Positions 16,467-26,694 of a DNA stretch of 64,000 nucleotides are shown piece by piece. The stretch lies in assembly GCA_019694685.1 (NCBI GenBank), contig JAIBBM010000023.1, forward strand, positions 1 through 64,000. The letters run 5' to 3'. Made by a program: the position numbers and the translations under genes. Positions within the stretch are counted from its first letter, which is position 1. Each line of letters starts with the position of its first letter. The notes beneath the pieces were generated by a model that saw nothing but the letters and a program-made list of their open reading frames with translations, was not told the DNA's origin and searched no databases. The DNA is from Leptospirales bacterium (lineage in GTDB: Bacteria > Spirochaetota > Leptospiria > Leptospirales > Leptonemataceae).

Positions 16467-17864
16467 TCAGTGTCCAAATCCTTTCGCGTCAGGCGATTTG
16501 ATAGTCGCTTTGATTTCAGCGATTGCAATTGCCGGGAAGAAGCGAGTGAACAGTAAGAAGAATGTGAAGAACATTCCAAATGATCCAATCAGGATCAAGT
16601 AGTCGTGGATGGTCGGGATGAACATGTCCCAGCTAGAAGGAAGGTAATCTCTGTGCAGAGAAGTCACGATGATCACCCAGCGTTCGAACCACATACCAAT
16701 GTTTACGAAGATAGAAATGATCCACAGAGCCACCGGATTTGTGCGAATCGCACGGAACCAGAACAGCTGTGGTGAAATCACGTTGCAGGAAATCATGATC
16801 CAGTAGGACCACCAGTACGGACCAAATGCGCGGTTGATGAAAGTGAATCCTTCAAATTGAGATCCACCATACCATGCGATGAAGAATTCAGTTCCGTAGG
16901 CAAGACCCACGAGAGAGCCCGTGAGCGTTACGATCTTCGCCATGTTTTCGAGGTGTTTGATTGTGATGTATTCAGTGAGGCGGAACACTTCGCGCATGAT
17001 GATGAGCAGAGTGAGAACCATGCCGAATCCAGAGAATACTGCACCCAGAACGAAGTAAGGAGGGAAGATCGTCGCATGCCATCCAGGGATGACTGAGGTT
17101 GCAAAGTCGAAGGAAACGATGGAGTGTACGGAGAATACGAGAGGCATGGACAATCCTGCAAGGATCATCGAAGTTGCTTCGTAGTGGCTCCACGCTCTTG
17201 CAGATCCAACCCATCCAAATGAAAGGATAGAGTAGACCACCTTGCGCACTTTCTGACCTGTTGTGCTTGCGTCGATTCTGTCGCGAATGGACGCGAAGTC
17301 AGGAACCAGACCAATGTACCAGAACACGAGAGATGTAATGAAGTAAGTAGAAATCGCAAATTCGTCCCAGGCGAGAGGGGAGCGGAAGTTTGGCCAGAGA
17401 ACGCCGCGTTCGTTTGGAATTGGAAGGCCCCAGAAGATGACCCAGGTACGTCCTACGTGCAGCAGAATGAAAGAAGCGGCCGTCATCACAGAGAAGATCG
17501 TCATTGCTTCTGCGGAGCGGTTGATCCCTGTTCTCCACTGCTGGCGGAATACAAACAGAATCGCAGAAATCAGAGTTCCTGCGTGTCCAATCCCAATCCA
17601 GAAAACGAAGTTGATGATGAACGTTCCCCATCCAACCGGGACGTTGACGCCCACAAGACCCATGCCCTGTGCAATCGTGTTTCCTGCTTCAAACAAATAC
17701 ATGAGGAACACGCAGAGCGAAACGCCAAAGGCAATGTTCCAGAGTTTTGTTGGAAACGATTCAACTGGACGAGTGATGTCCGTGTTCGCGTTGGAATATG
17801 TTTTGCCACCCTGAACTAATTCGGGGTGCAGGTAGTGTAAGTCTTCTTTGGTTAGCGTCGCCAT
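16467..17864 (-). CDS. actC: Alternative complex III subunit ActC (NrfD-like quinol-binding subunit)
   Basis: ActC is the larger NrfD-family membrane subunit and carries the quinol site facing the ActB iron-sulphur domain. The 465-aa protein has about ten membrane helices. Landmarks are FWIGIGHAGTLISAILFVFR, QQWRTGINRSAEAMTIFSVM and ISTYFITSLVFWYIGLVPDF. I place the start at 17864 (MATLTKEDLHYLHPELVQGG), 1 nt after the actB stop; a longer reading would overlap actB by 47 bp. Length is normal. Confidence 0.92.
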   Translation of the reverse strand: MATLTKEDLHYLHPELVQGGKTYSNANTDITRPVESFPTKLWNIAFGVSLCVFLMYLFEAGNTIAQGMGLVGVNVPVGWGTFIINFVFWIGIGHAGTLISAILFVFRQQWRTGINRSAEAMTIFSVMTAASFILLHVGRTWVIFWGLPIPNERGVLWPNFRSPLAWDEFAISTYFITSLVFWYIGLVPDFASIRDRIDASTTGQKVRKVVYSILSFGWVGSARAWSHYEATSMILAGLSMPLVFSVHSIVSFDFATSVIPGWHATIFPPYFVLGAVFSGFGMVLTLLIIMREVFRLTEYITIKHLENMAKIVTLTGSLVGLAYGTEFFIAWYGGSQFEGFTFINRAFGPYWWSYWIMISCNVISPQLFWFRAIRTNPVALWIISIFVNIGMWFERWVIIVTSLHRDYLPSSWDMFIPTIHDYLILIGSFGMFFTFFLLFTRFFPAIAIAEIKATIKSPDAKGFGH

Positions 17865-17865
17865 A

Positions 17866-20800
17866 TCAAGCCTTGTTCCTGATTTTTGCCAGATAAGTAA
17901 TCGAAGGGCCAACTCCGATGAAATCGAGCACCTTGTATCCGCGCTTGTCGGCCAGATGCTTTGAAACTTCGCTGTTTGGATCGTTCTTGTCGCCGAATGA
18001 AATTGCCTTTGTAGGGCAAACTTCCTGGCAGGCAGTGATGACTGTTCCGTCTGCGATTCTTTTGTCCCCGCGTGCGCGAGATTCCTGGCGAGCAGTGCTG
18101 ATTCTCTGAATGCAGAATGTGCACTTCTCCATTACACCGCGAGAGCGAACTGTTACGTCCGGGTTCATCGCAAGTTGCTGCGGGTCTCTCAGGTGACGGC
18201 GAACGCCTTCCATCCAGATCCAGTTTTCGAACCAGTTGAATCTACGAACTTTGTAAGGGCAGTTGTTGGAGCAGTAGCGAGTTCCAATGCAACGGTTGTA
18301 GGTCATCGTGTTGAGACCTTCTTCCGTGTGAGTGGTTGCGGCTACCGGACATACGTTTTCGCATGGTGCGCTGTCGCAATGCTGGCACATCATGGGCTGG
18401 TGGGCCACTTCTGGAGAGTTTTCGTCTCCTGAATAATAGCGGTCAATTCGCAGCCAGTGCATTTCGCGGCCGCGTGCCACTTCTTCTGGACCAACCATGG
18501 GAATGTTGTTTTCGCTGTTGCAGCTTGTAACGCAGGCGCCGCAGCCAGTGCAGGCTGTAAGGTCGATCGCCATGTTCCACTTGGTTCCGTTGTAAGCCCA
18601 TTCCTTCATGAGGCGAGCAGCCTCTTCTTTTTTGGAAGGATCTTTGCCAGGGTAATCCACACCTTCTGGTTTGAATTCGCCTGGTTTTTCGATGTATTCT
18701 TTGAGAGTAGCTTCGCGAATGATCGGACGTCCATTCTGGCTTGCGCCTGCCATAGGGGCTCCAGGGAGACCTTCCGGTGCGAAGAATGCTTTGTCTTCTG
18801 TGTTGAACCCGTTGCGATATACAGACTGAGTGTTAGGCAGCTTGTAACGATCTCCAGTTGGTTCAATGTCTACTTTGATTCCGCTGTATGCAATGGAATC
18901 AGATCCAGGAGATACCAGAGCGATTGCGTTTTTGCCCTGACCATTTCCAGTCAGGCCCGCGTCTGTTCTTCCGTAACCCAGTGCAATGAACACTGCTTCT
19001 GGATGAAGTCCAGGCTGAAGATGAACTGGAAGTTCAAAACTTCCCTTCGCAGTTTTTACAGTTACTACTGAACCTTGTTTGAGTTTCAGTTTGCGTCCTG
19101 TATCGGGGAGAATCGCAACGTAGTTTTCCCAGACCACTTTTGTAACTGGATCTGGAAGTTCCTGGCGATAGGAGTTGTTTGCACCTGATCCGTCTAGAAC
19201 CTGAACGTTGTAGTAAAGACCCAGTTTGAATCCAGAAGTTTTCTCAGGCTGAGTGATTTGGGAGAGGGAACCAGCATTGAAATTGCGTGCGCCGCGATCT
19301 CGTCCCAGATCCGCAGCACCTGGAGCAAAGTAACCAGTTTGAAGAGAAGATTGCCAGAACTTGCGGAAGTCTCCGCGTGCACGGCCTTCCCACTGAGATT
19401 TCATGTATTGATGAAACGTTGAGGCGCCTTTGATGGATCCACCAGCGATGGCGATGAGGTAGTCTTCTGCGGACTTTGTTGCCCAGAGAGGACGAATCAC
19501 AGGCTGCTGGATGGAATAAACACCGGGAAGAAGTTCTGCATCTCCCCAGCTTTCCAGGTAATGATTCACAGGCAGAACTGCCTGCGTGCATTTTGCAGTT
19601 TCATCAATTCTGTCTTGAATCGCAGCAGAATATGGAACTTTCTTCAATGCTTCCGCAAACTTGTAAGACTCTGGCAGATGATAGACAGGATTTGCGCCAA
19701 TCACGATGACGGACTGCACTTTGCCTGAATTCATCTGCTGAATGAGGTCCTGGATTTCTCTATCCGTTGCACCCGGATCGAGCTGCAATGCTGCAACGTG
19801 ATCCACAGTCTTTCCGTCATTTCCAAGCATGGAGTTGAGGAGGTTCACTGCGATGGCAAGAGAAGCATTGCTTCCAGTGGCCGCAAGAGGGGAGCCGCCG
19901 ATTACGAGGCTACTTCCGCGAACTTCTGAGAGTTCTTTTGCAATTCTTTCGAGAGACTCTTGCATCTTGCTCGCCTGTTCTGGAGATGCAGCAAGAGAGC
20001 TTGCGACTTTCGCAGGCAGATATTTTTCAAGTGCGCCTGATCCGCCTGGAGCGTTGACTCCCAGTTTGATGGCGAGTTGCGCTGCAATAGAAAGTGCAAC
20101 GACTACCTGGTCGCCCGGACGAATCGCAATGCGTTCGTCTGCGTTGGATCCAGTGGTGCTGAACATACTTTCGATCGCAACGAGTCTGCTCATTGTTTTT
20201 TGTCCGCGGCGAAGCTCGCGCCCTTTCGCAAACAGAGAAGTGAAGTGAGCAGGTTGAATCATTGTGCCCAGGAAATCGCCGTCGATGGATAGAATGTAAT
20301 CTGCCTTGTCGAAGCGATAGTCAGGGATGACTTGTTTTCCGTAGGAAGCCTGGGAACCTTCTGCGATCTGGCGAAGAGTTGGATCCGGACGGAAAGTGAG
20401 TTGTCTTCCACCGGGGAACTGCGCCATGAAATCGCGAACAATGGATCTGGTAGCAGGACTGATGGTCGGGGCAGTCAGAAGAACATAGTCTCCTTTGCCC
20501 AGGTTTGTTTTGATTTCAGTGATCAGTAGTTCTGCTGCAACGTTGCGTTTCTTTCCGTCTTTGATGCGCACTGCTTTGCGAAGACGATCTGGATCATACA
20601 GATCCATAATGGATGCAACATCCGATGCAGTCAGACCGCCCTGATTGACAGGGTGATCCGCGTTGCCTGCGAGTTTGATAGGGCGACCTTCGCGTGTGCG
20701 AACGATCATTCCGCTTCCGCTTGGAGCAACTGTGGAATAGAAGACTGGAATGCCAGGAACAATCTCAGGCGGCTGGATTACAGCAGGAACAATTTGCTCC

Positions 20801-21018
20801 GTTGGACGGCGGCATGCCGCCTGCGCCATCACAGCACCTGCGCCCATCACCTTGAGAAAAGTCTTGCGGCTTACTTTGAGAGTTTCCGCTTCCTCGAGCA
20901 TGTCCTTTCTATCCTGAGTGAATTCAGGCTTTTCATAGATTGCAAACGACTGGGGTTGCGTACGCTCTTCCAGTGTTTGCCAGTAGTGCTTTTGTTTATT
21001 TTCCGTCGTCTGACTCAT
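17866..21018 (-). CDS. actB: Alternative complex III subunit ActB (molybdopterin-like domain fused to ferredoxin domain)
   Basis: ActB is the large periplasmic iron-sulphur subunit. The 1050-aa chain begins with a Tat-like signal (SRKTFLKVMGAGAVMAQAAC), followed by a molybdopterin-oxidoreductase-like domain of about 700 residues that in known ACIII binds no molybdenum. From about 815 comes an FeS-cluster domain: CTGCGACVTSC, CQHCDSAPCENVCP, CIGTRYCSNNCPYKVRRFNW and CTFCIQRI ... CQEVCP. These fit four clusters; the third motif's CIGTRYC spacing fits the known [3Fe-4S] site. It follows actA by 15 nt. Length and fusion are typical. Confidence 0.92.
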   Translation of the reverse strand: MSQTTENKQKHYWQTLEERTQPQSFAIYEKPEFTQDRKDMLEEAETLKVSRKTFLKVMGAGAVMAQAACRRPTEQIVPAVIQPPEIVPGIPVFYSTVAPSGSGMIVRTREGRPIKLAGNADHPVNQGGLTASDVASIMDLYDPDRLRKAVRIKDGKKRNVAAELLITEIKTNLGKGDYVLLTAPTISPATRSIVRDFMAQFPGGRQLTFRPDPTLRQIAEGSQASYGKQVIPDYRFDKADYILSIDGDFLGTMIQPAHFTSLFAKGRELRRGQKTMSRLVAIESMFSTTGSNADERIAIRPGDQVVVALSIAAQLAIKLGVNAPGGSGALEKYLPAKVASSLAASPEQASKMQESLERIAKELSEVRGSSLVIGGSPLAATGSNASLAIAVNLLNSMLGNDGKTVDHVAALQLDPGATDREIQDLIQQMNSGKVQSVIVIGANPVYHLPESYKFAEALKKVPYSAAIQDRIDETAKCTQAVLPVNHYLESWGDAELLPGVYSIQQPVIRPLWATKSAEDYLIAIAGGSIKGASTFHQYMKSQWEGRARGDFRKFWQSSLQTGYFAPGAADLGRDRGARNFNAGSLSQITQPEKTSGFKLGLYYNVQVLDGSGANNSYRQELPDPVTKVVWENYVAILPDTGRKLKLKQGSVVTVKTAKGSFELPVHLQPGLHPEAVFIALGYGRTDAGLTGNGQGKNAIALVSPGSDSIAYSGIKVDIEPTGDRYKLPNTQSVYRNGFNTEDKAFFAPEGLPGAPMAGASQNGRPIIREATLKEYIEKPGEFKPEGVDYPGKDPSKKEEAARLMKEWAYNGTKWNMAIDLTACTGCGACVTSCNSENNIPMVGPEEVARGREMHWLRIDRYYSGDENSPEVAHQPMMCQHCDSAPCENVCPVAATTHTEEGLNTMTYNRCIGTRYCSNNCPYKVRRFNWFENWIWMEGVRRHLRDPQQLAMNPDVTVRSRGVMEKCTFCIQRISTARQESRARGDKRIADGTVITACQEVCPTKAISFGDKNDPNSEVSKHLADKRGYKVLDFIGVGPSITYLAKIRNKA

Positions 21019-21033
21019 TTGTTGTTCCGGCTC

Positions 21034-21612
21034 TTAGTAGTGGCAGGTACTGCACTCTGTGATTTTCACATCGTGATTGTTCCCTGGTGGGTGTTCCTGG
21101 ACTGCATTGTCACGGTGGCACTTGATGCACCAGCCCATGTTGAACTTGGTTGTGACCTGAATCTTATCCATCTCTTCGACTTTCAGCCCTCTTGTATCAT
21201 CTCCGTGGCACTGGTTGCAGTCGAAACCGCGCGCAATGTGAGGCCTGTGGCTGAAACGGACGTGGTCAGGGAGGTCGTGTACTTTCACCCAGCGAATGGG
21301 TACGCCCTGCTTGTAAGTCTGGCGTAGATACTGAATGTTCGGGCTGTCCGACGCGACCACGGAATGACACTTCATGCAAGTTCCCTGATCCGGGACAGTG
21401 GCGTGAGCTGAAACCTCAACACCGGAATGGCAGTACTGGCAGCTGATCTTCAGCTCCCCTGCGTGAATCTTGTGGCTAAACGGAATGGGCTGGTCGGGAG
21501 CATACCCCTGATACTTCGCATCTGCGGCAAAGAGATAAGCGATGCCGCTGATGAGGGAGATGATTACGAACAGCTTAACGCCGTGTTTTTGGAAAATTCG
21601 AATGAGAGACAT
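21034..21612 (-). CDS. actA: Alternative complex III subunit ActA (pentahaem cytochrome c)
   Basis: ActA is the multihaem cytochrome that heads act operons. The 192-aa protein has an N-terminal membrane anchor (residues 10-28) and five CxxCH motifs: CQYCH, CMKCH, CNQCH, CIKCH and CSTCH at the extreme C-terminus. Extra histidines (PFSHKIHAG, RFSHRPHIARG) are the probable second axial ligands. It is first in a ten-gene minus-strand operon reaching 10318. A TTGACA hexamer upstream (21691-21686) is a possible promoter element. Confidence 0.9.
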   Translation of the reverse strand: MSLIRIFQKHGVKLFVIISLISGIAYLFAADAKYQGYAPDQPIPFSHKIHAGELKISCQYCHSGVEVSAHATVPDQGTCMKCHSVVASDSPNIQYLRQTYKQGVPIRWVKVHDLPDHVRFSHRPHIARGFDCNQCHGDDTRGLKVEEMDKIQVTTKFNMGWCIKCHRDNAVQEHPPGNNHDVKITECSTCHY

Positions 21613-21912
21613 AGAAGAACCAGACGCAAAACCTTTCTATTTGATTTTTGCTGACCTCCGACCGGGTTAAGCAGGGCGACTAAATTGTCAAAGAAATGTC
21701 AGGCGATCACTTCAAAAAATTGCGCCGGTTCATTTTTTTCCTCGCCGCACATCAAAAAATTCTGCCCGCTTGAGCCCGATCAACTCCCATGACAAAAAGT
21801 CTGAGGTCATGACGAATTTGCTTCTCCTCGGCTTTGCATTTTTAAGAGAACTTCTATTTGTACCCTTTCCGGGCCGGCACCAATCGTGCACGACAGGGTT
21901 CGGGAGCAGTGC
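21613..21912. other. Divergent promoter region between actA and clpB
   Basis: This 300-bp stretch holds no gene that I can support. Toward actA the minus strand has TTGACA (21691-21686) followed after 15 nt by TTAACC, a weak -10. Toward clpB there is an inverted repeat CATGAC-N12-GTCATG (21788-21811). No CIRCE element (TTAGCACTC-N9-GAGTGCTAA) is present, which is worth stating because clpB is a heat-shock gene. The region is AT-richer than its surroundings around 21715-21770. Confidence 0.4.
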
Positions 21913-24480
21913 ATGAAACTCGACAAACTTACTACAAAAGCGACCGAAGCGATTTCGCAGGCCCAGGAAGAGGCGCGCAAACGCACAAATCCGGAAGCGA
22001 TGCCAGAGCATTTGATCTATGAGATCTTTCGTCAGGAAAATGGCATGGGTCCTGTCATACTCCAGAGGCTGGGAATGCAGGAGGCGAGTGTTCATCGCAT
22101 TCTGACGGATTACATAGACAAACTCCCGAAGACCCAGGGGGACATTGACGTTCGACCTTCGCGTGCATTCATCAAGTTGCTTGAAGCAGGGGAGGCGCTG
22201 GCCCAGAAGAGAGGAGATCAGTTTCTTTCTACGGAACACATACTGCTCGCCTACATCCAGGACTCTTCGCAGAAGCTTACTCGCGAAATGGGAGCACTGG
22301 GGCTCACTGCAGACGCGGTATCCCAGGTCCTGGATAAATTGCGCGCGGGAAAACCTGTCACGAGCGAGAATCCAGAAGACAGTACGGAGGCACTCTCTAA
22401 ATACGCGCGAAATCTCAACGACTCTGCGCGAAAAGGAAAACTGGATCCTGTCATCGGAAGGGACGAAGAGATTCGTCGCATCATGCAGGTACTTTCGCGA
22501 AGGACAAAGAACAATCCTATCTTGATTGGTGAACCTGGAGTCGGCAAAACTGCGATTGTAGAAGGCCTCGCAGGAAAGATCGTTCAGGGAGAAGTGCCGG
22601 ACGGACTCAAAGACAAAGAGATCTATGCCCTTGATCTGGGAAGTATGATTGCAGGCGCGAAGTATCGCGGAGAATTTGAAGATCGCTTTAAGGCTCTCAT
22701 CACGGAAGTGCAGGCTTCGGAAGGAAGAGTGATTCTGTTCATTGACGAGCTGCATACACTGGTTGGCGCGGGCGCGGCAGAAGGATCTCTAGACGCATCC
22801 AACATGATCAAGCCCGCTCTCGCGCGCGGAGAGCTTCGTTGCATTGGTGCTACTACTCTCAAGGAATATCAGAAGTACATTGAAAAAGACCAGGCTCTAG
22901 AACGTAGATTCCAGCCTGTGTACGTCAACGAGCCATCCGTGGATGATACAATCATGATCTTGCGCGGTCTGAAGGATCGCTACGAATTGCATCATGGCAT
23001 TCGCATCACAGACGGAGCGATTCTGGGCGCGGCCAGACTTTCGGATCGCTACATCACGGATCGGTTTCTTCCGGACAAAGCAGTGGACCTGATCGACGAA
23101 GCCATGAGTAAGATGAGAATCGAACTGGATTCCATGCCGGAAGAACTGGATAAGATCGCAAAACGAGTTCAGAATCTGAAGATCGAACGCGAAGCGATCA
23201 AGATGGAAAAAGATACTGCTTCCAAAGAACGCCTTCGCCTTTTAGAAAAAGAACTGGCGGATGTTGAATCTGAATTTCGCACGAAGAAAGGAATCTGGGA
23301 TTCAGAACGCATTGATGTAGAAAAAGCAAAAAAGATCCGCGAACAGATTGATGCGCTTCGCATCCAGGAGAAAGAAGCGGAACGAAAAGGCGATCTCAAC
23401 CAGGTGGCGGAGATTCGTTATGGCAAATTGACTGCTCTGGAAGCTGAGCTCAAGAAAGCAGAAGCAAACATTGAGAAGGCGCAAAAGCAGTATCTGAGAG
23501 AAGAAATTACATTCGAAGACATTGCAGGCATTGTGGCGCGATGGACGGGAATTCCAGTCTCAAGAATGATGCAAGGCGAAAAAGAGCGTCTGCTTGGAAT
23601 GCTCGAAAAACTCAAAGATCGAGTCATTGGTCAGGATCATGCTCTCGTAGCAGTTTCTGAAGCGATTCAAAGATCCAGATCTGGCCTTTCGGATCCGAAT
23701 CGCCCCATCGGAGTTTTTATGTTCCTCGGGCCAACAGGTGTTGGTAAAACTGAAACAGCCAGAGCGCTGTCTCAGTTTCTATTCGATGATGAAAACGCAA
23801 TGGTTCGAATCGATATGTCTGAATACATGGAGAAGCACAGCGTGGCTCGTCTCATTGGAGCTCCTCCAGGGTATGTGGGTCATGACGAAGGCGGTCAGTT
23901 AACGGAAGCTGTGCGAAGACGTCCATATCAAGTGATTCTTTTTGATGAAGTGGAAAAAGCGCATCCAGAAGTATTCAATGTATTTCTGCAGATCTTTGAT
24001 GATGGTCGTCTTACTGACTCGAAAGGAAGAACTGTAGATTTCAAAAATACAATTATTGTTCTGACTTCCAACATTGGTTCGCATATTTTGATGGAACCCG
24101 GCTCGCAAGAAGAGAAAGAATCTCGCATCAAAAAAGAGCTTCACAATTTCTTTCGCCCGGAGTTTCTCAATCGACTGGACGATGTGATTTTCTTTCAGCC
24201 AGTCGGACTGGATTCTCTTCTTTCTATTGTGCGAATTCAAGTGGACAAGCTCGTAAGCCGCGCGAAGGAACAGGCTTTGAAAATCAAAGTGGATCCGGCT
24301 GTGCTCGAGTGGCTTGCGAAGAGAGGATACGATCCGCAGTTTGGTGCCCGTCCAATGAAAAGATTGATTCAAAGAGACGTGGGCAACTTATTGTCGCGAG
24401 TGATTCTCAAAGGTGAATTTAATACAGAGAAAGAGTATACACTGAGCTTGAAGGACGATCATCCTGTCCTCAAGGGCTGA
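21913..24480 (+). CDS. clpB: ATP-dependent protein disaggregase ClpB
   Basis: ClpB is a hexameric AAA+ chaperone that, with DnaK, pulls proteins out of aggregates. The 855-aa protein has the N-domain repeats (1-150) and NBD1 with Walker A GEPGVGKT at 206. The coiled-coil M-domain (about 410-530), which separates ClpB from ClpA/ClpC, comes next. NBD2 has Walker A GPTGVGKT at 606 and Walker [15 protein letters not shown]. The ATG at 21913 ([14 protein letters not shown]) matches the usual N-terminus and follows GGGAG; an upstream ATG at 21886 adds nine unlikely residues. A universal stress protein follows at once. Confidence 0.95.
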   Translation: MKLDKLTTKATEAISQAQEEARKRTNPEAMPEHLIYEIFRQENGMGPVILQRLGMQEASVHRILTDYIDKLPKTQGDIDVRPSRAFIKLLEAGEALAQKRGDQFLSTEHILLAYIQDSSQKLTREMGALGLTADAVSQVLDKLRAGKPVTSENPEDSTEALSKYARNLNDSARKGKLDPVIGRDEEIRRIMQVLSRRTKNNPILIGEPGVGKTAIVEGLAGKIVQGEVPDGLKDKEIYALDLGSMIAGAKYRGEFEDRFKALITEVQASEGRVILFIDELHTLVGAGAAEGSLDASNMIKPALARGELRCIGATTLKEYQKYIEKDQALERRFQPVYVNEPSVDDTIMILRGLKDRYELHHGIRITDGAILGAARLSDRYITDRFLPDKAVDLIDEAMSKMRIELDSMPEELDKIAKRVQNLKIEREAIKMEKDTASKERLRLLEKELADVESEFRTKKGIWDSERIDVEKAKKIREQIDALRIQEKEAERKGDLNQVAEIRYGKLTALEAELKKAEANIEKAQKQYLREEITFEDIAGIVARWTGIPVSRMMQGEKERLLGMLEKLKDRVIGQDHALVAVSEAIQRSRSGLSDPNRPIGVFMFLGPTGVGKTETARALSQFLFDDENAMVRIDMSEYMEKHSVARLIGAPPGYVGHDEGGQLTEAVRRRPYQVILFDEVEKAHPEVFNVFLQIFDDGRLTDSKGRTVDFKNTIIVLTSNIGSHILMEPGSQEEKESRIKKELHNFFRPEFLNRLDDVIFFQPVGLDSLLSIVRIQVDKLVSRAKEQALKIKVDPAVLEWLAKRGYDPQFGARPMKRLIQRDVGNLLSRVILKGEFNTEKEYTLSLKDDHPVLKG

Positions 24481-24497
24481 TGCCTGGGAGTGCATAT

Positions 24498-24929
24498 ATG
24501 CAGAAGTTTATTAAAAAGATTCTTGTTCCAGTAGATGGATCGGACAGTTCAAAGAAAGCTCTGGAGCAGGCGATCGCTGTGGCAGAGGCTGCGAATGCAA
24601 CGATCACCGTTCTAGAAGTAGTAGAAGACTTCGGACCGCTGCCCGGTTACTACGAAGCCGCGCCTAAAGGCGAAGACAGGGTGAAATGGATTTCAGAACA
24701 GCGCTTTGAGAAAGTGCATCCTCCTCTGGACAATACGAAAGTGAAGTGGGACCGTAAGATCGTGGAAGGTTATCCTGCGTATGAAATCTGCAAGGTGGCG
24801 CAGGAAGGGTCTTACGATTTGATCATCATAGGCAGTCGTGGTCTCAATGCAGTCACTCGCTTCTTGATTGGATCCGTTTCTGATCGCGTCGTTCATCATG
24901 CTCCCTGCACTGTTGCAGTAGTTCGCTGA
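24498..24929 (+). CDS. Universal stress protein (UspA family)
   Basis: This 143-aa single-domain protein has the UspA fold: [15 protein letters not shown] at the start and the ATP-binding signature G-x2-G-x9-G-S in [19 protein letters not shown]. It is therefore of the ATP-binding type. The ATG at 24498 is preceded by GGGAG at 8 nt; a further ATG at 24480 overlaps the clpB stop. Placement behind clpB suggests co-expression under stress. Specific role unknown. Confidence 0.9.
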   Translation: MQKFIKKILVPVDGSDSSKKALEQAIAVAEAANATITVLEVVEDFGPLPGYYEAAPKGEDRVKWISEQRFEKVHPPLDNTKVKWDRKIVEGYPAYEICKVAQEGSYDLIIIGSRGLNAVTRFLIGSVSDRVVHHAPCTVAVVR

Positions 24930-24931
24930 CC

Positions 24932-25582
24932 ATGCAGGACCAGCGGAGCTTCGATGAGTTCGTCGAGGCTCTGCTTGGATGTCGCAAATGCAGCACTGTT
25001 GTGGGTCCACCTGTCTGCGGATCCGTTCGGAGTTCTAAAATCATAGCCATTGGTCAGGCACCTGGACCGCACGAAGCAAGATTCGGGAGGCCTTTCGCGT
25101 ACACTGCAGGCCGCACTCTATTTAAGTGGATGGCCTCCATCGGAATCAGTGAAGATGTTTATCGCGCGAATGTGAATATGAGTGCGGTTCTTCGCTGCTT
25201 TCCAGGAAAAGCAAAATCTAGTTCCGCCAAAAGCGCGGGAGATCGCGTTCCTTCTCCTGCTGAAATAGAAAACTGTAAGGAACATCTGGAATTTGAATTT
25301 ACTTTCCTAAAACCGCGACTCGTCATTCCCATTGGCAAGCTTGCCATTGGTGTGACCATGCCTGAGGCGGCTAGATCTCCGCTTGCAGATGTGATTGGTC
25401 GGGCGTTTCAAGTGTCTGCATTCGGCGCGCGATTTGACTGCATTCCACTGCCGCATCCCTCCGGGCTCAATGTCTGGAACAATGTGGAGCCCGGAAAGTC
25501 TCTCCTGGTGAAAGCTCTTTCTCTAATAAAAGAACATCCGGCTGCGAAAGAATTGATCAAAAAAAGCTCTGCGGCTTCATGA
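24932..25582 (+). CDS. Uracil-DNA glycosylase superfamily protein (family 4-like)
   Basis: The enzyme would remove uracil from DNA, starting base-excision repair. The 216-aa sequence shows motif A as IGQAPGPHEARFGRPFAYTAG, where family 4 enzymes have GEAPG, and motif B as LPHPSGLN. A CRKC pair near residue 17 and later cysteines (RCFPG, ENCKEH) could hold the iron-sulphur cluster typical of family 4. The extra loop after RCFPGKAKSSS is longer than usual. It starts 2 nt after the usp stop. Exact subfamily is uncertain. Confidence 0.75.
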   Translation: MQDQRSFDEFVEALLGCRKCSTVVGPPVCGSVRSSKIIAIGQAPGPHEARFGRPFAYTAGRTLFKWMASIGISEDVYRANVNMSAVLRCFPGKAKSSSAKSAGDRVPSPAEIENCKEHLEFEFTFLKPRLVIPIGKLAIGVTMPEAARSPLADVIGRAFQVSAFGARFDCIPLPHPSGLNVWNNVEPGKSLLVKALSLIKEHPAAKELIKKSSAAS

Positions 25583-25622
25583 ATCAGTTGCCCCCATCCT
25601 GGATGAGTGCGAATCATGATCC

Positions 25623-26045
25623 ATGAAAAAATTGATCATCTGTGCAGTGCTTGCAACGGCATTCGCATGCAGCAAGGCACCCGAACCGGAAGCGCCAAAA
25701 GTAGAAGCGCCTTCCAAACGCGTATTCTTTATTGAGCCAGCAAACGGCGCGTCTGTTTCTTCTCCAGTCAAAGTAAAGATGGGAGTAGAAGGAATGACCG
25801 TAGAGCCCGCAGGCAAGATCGTAGAAGGCACAGGGCACTTTCACATCATCATTGATGCACCAGCTTCAGAAGAAGGGAAGGTAGTGCCGGCGGATGATTC
25901 GCACAAACACTATGGCAAAGGCCAGAAGGAAGCGGATCTGACTCTCAAGCCGGGCAAACACAAACTGGTTCTTCAGTTTGCAGACGGTGAGCACAAATCC
26001 TATGGCGAAAAATTGACGGACACCATCGAGATCACAGTGAAGTAG
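25623..26045 (+). CDS. DUF4399 lipoprotein
   Basis: A short signal peptide (MKKLIICAVLATAFAC) lipidates the Cys at residue 16, followed by a Pro/Glu linker and a DUF4399 domain: VFFIEPANGASVSSPVKVKM, then GTGHFHIIIDAP with its conserved HFH, and ADDSHKHYGKGQ. The domain is a small beta-sandwich of unknown role, likely at the periplasmic side of a membrane. At 140 aa the length is normal. A strong terminator follows. Confidence 0.85.
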   Translation: MKKLIICAVLATAFACSKAPEPEAPKVEAPSKRVFFIEPANGASVSSPVKVKMGVEGMTVEPAGKIVEGTGHFHIIIDAPASEEGKVVPADDSHKHYGKGQKEADLTLKPGKHKLVLQFADGEHKSYGEKLTDTIEITVK

Positions 26046-26066
26046 TTCACATTCTTCTCAGATGGG

Positions 26067-26096
26067 AAGGCGGCTTTTGGCCGCCTTTTTGTTTTT
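26067..26096 (+). terminator. Rho-independent terminator after the DUF4399 gene
   Basis: A perfect 8-bp stem AAGGCGGC/GCCGCCTT (26067-26074 and 26080-26087) with a 5-nt loop is followed by TTTTTGTTTTT. The A-rich side is short, but the hairpin may serve the convergent CBS gene as well. Confidence 0.92.
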
Positions 26097-26694
26097 AAGG
26101 ATGCACTTTTTGCATAAAGTGAGCGAGTTCGGCCAGGTTGTGCGCCACATCGTAGGTCTGGATTTGAACGCCCAGCTGTCGCGCAATCTGAGTCAGTGAG
26201 AAGATACCGCGCAGAGTAATTTCATTGCGTGGGCCCTGGTTATCCACCACGATTCCATGCTGTCTGTGGTGATGCTTGAGTGTTTCGATGATGTCTCCGA
26301 CTCTCGCATTGCTCACATCTTTGATGCTCAGAGCGTCTATGTCTGACTGGCCCGTCATGATATCGGATACTTTGAGATCTCTTGCCTGTCCGCCGTTCTT
26401 TTGAACAAACTGGATTGGCTTTTCGCCCAGAGTATCCGAAGCGGTGATGATTCCCACGAGCTCATCGTTGTAGTCAACAACCAGAAGCATGCGAACACCG
26501 CGATGAATCATCTTCTGGTGAGCTGCATCCAGCGATTCCTGTGGATGAATGGTGATGGCTGTTGTCTTTTTTAAGTCAGTCATCACCTCCAGCGCCGGAG
26601 AACTTACAGTTACAGGCGCGTGCCTGTGATGATCGGGCGTGTGAAATGTAGTTCCTTTAGAAACAGTGGAAGAAGTCAGTACGCGAAAGCTCAT
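26095..26694 (-). CDS. Tandem CBS-domain protein
   Basis: The 199-aa protein holds two CBS repeats, which usually bind adenosine ligands and regulate a partner. The first spans about 38-90 (ITIHPQESLDAAHQKMIHRG ... GIITASDTL). The second spans about 105-175 (DIMTGQSDIDALS ... GIFSLTQIARQLG). The N-terminal 35 residues lack a clear domain. Its ATG overlaps the serA stop (ATGA), so it is co-translated with SerA and may tune serine synthesis; that link is inference. Confidence 0.85.
   Translation of the reverse strand: MSFRVLTSSTVSKGTTFHTPDHHRHAPVTVSSPALEVMTDLKKTTAITIHPQESLDAAHQKMIHRGVRMLLVVDYNDELVGIITASDTLGEKPIQFVQKNGGQARDLKVSDIMTGQSDIDALSIKDVSNARVGDIIETLKHHHRQHGIVVDNQGPRNEITLRGIFSLTQIARQLGVQIQTYDVAHNLAELAHFMQKVHP

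Noticed and set aside
21769-21790. CTTGAG followed by TCCCAT upstream of clpB, resembling a heat-shock sigma-32 promoter
   Set aside because: The spacer is only 10 nt, too short for the 13-17 nt spacing of that promoter class, and both boxes are imperfect.
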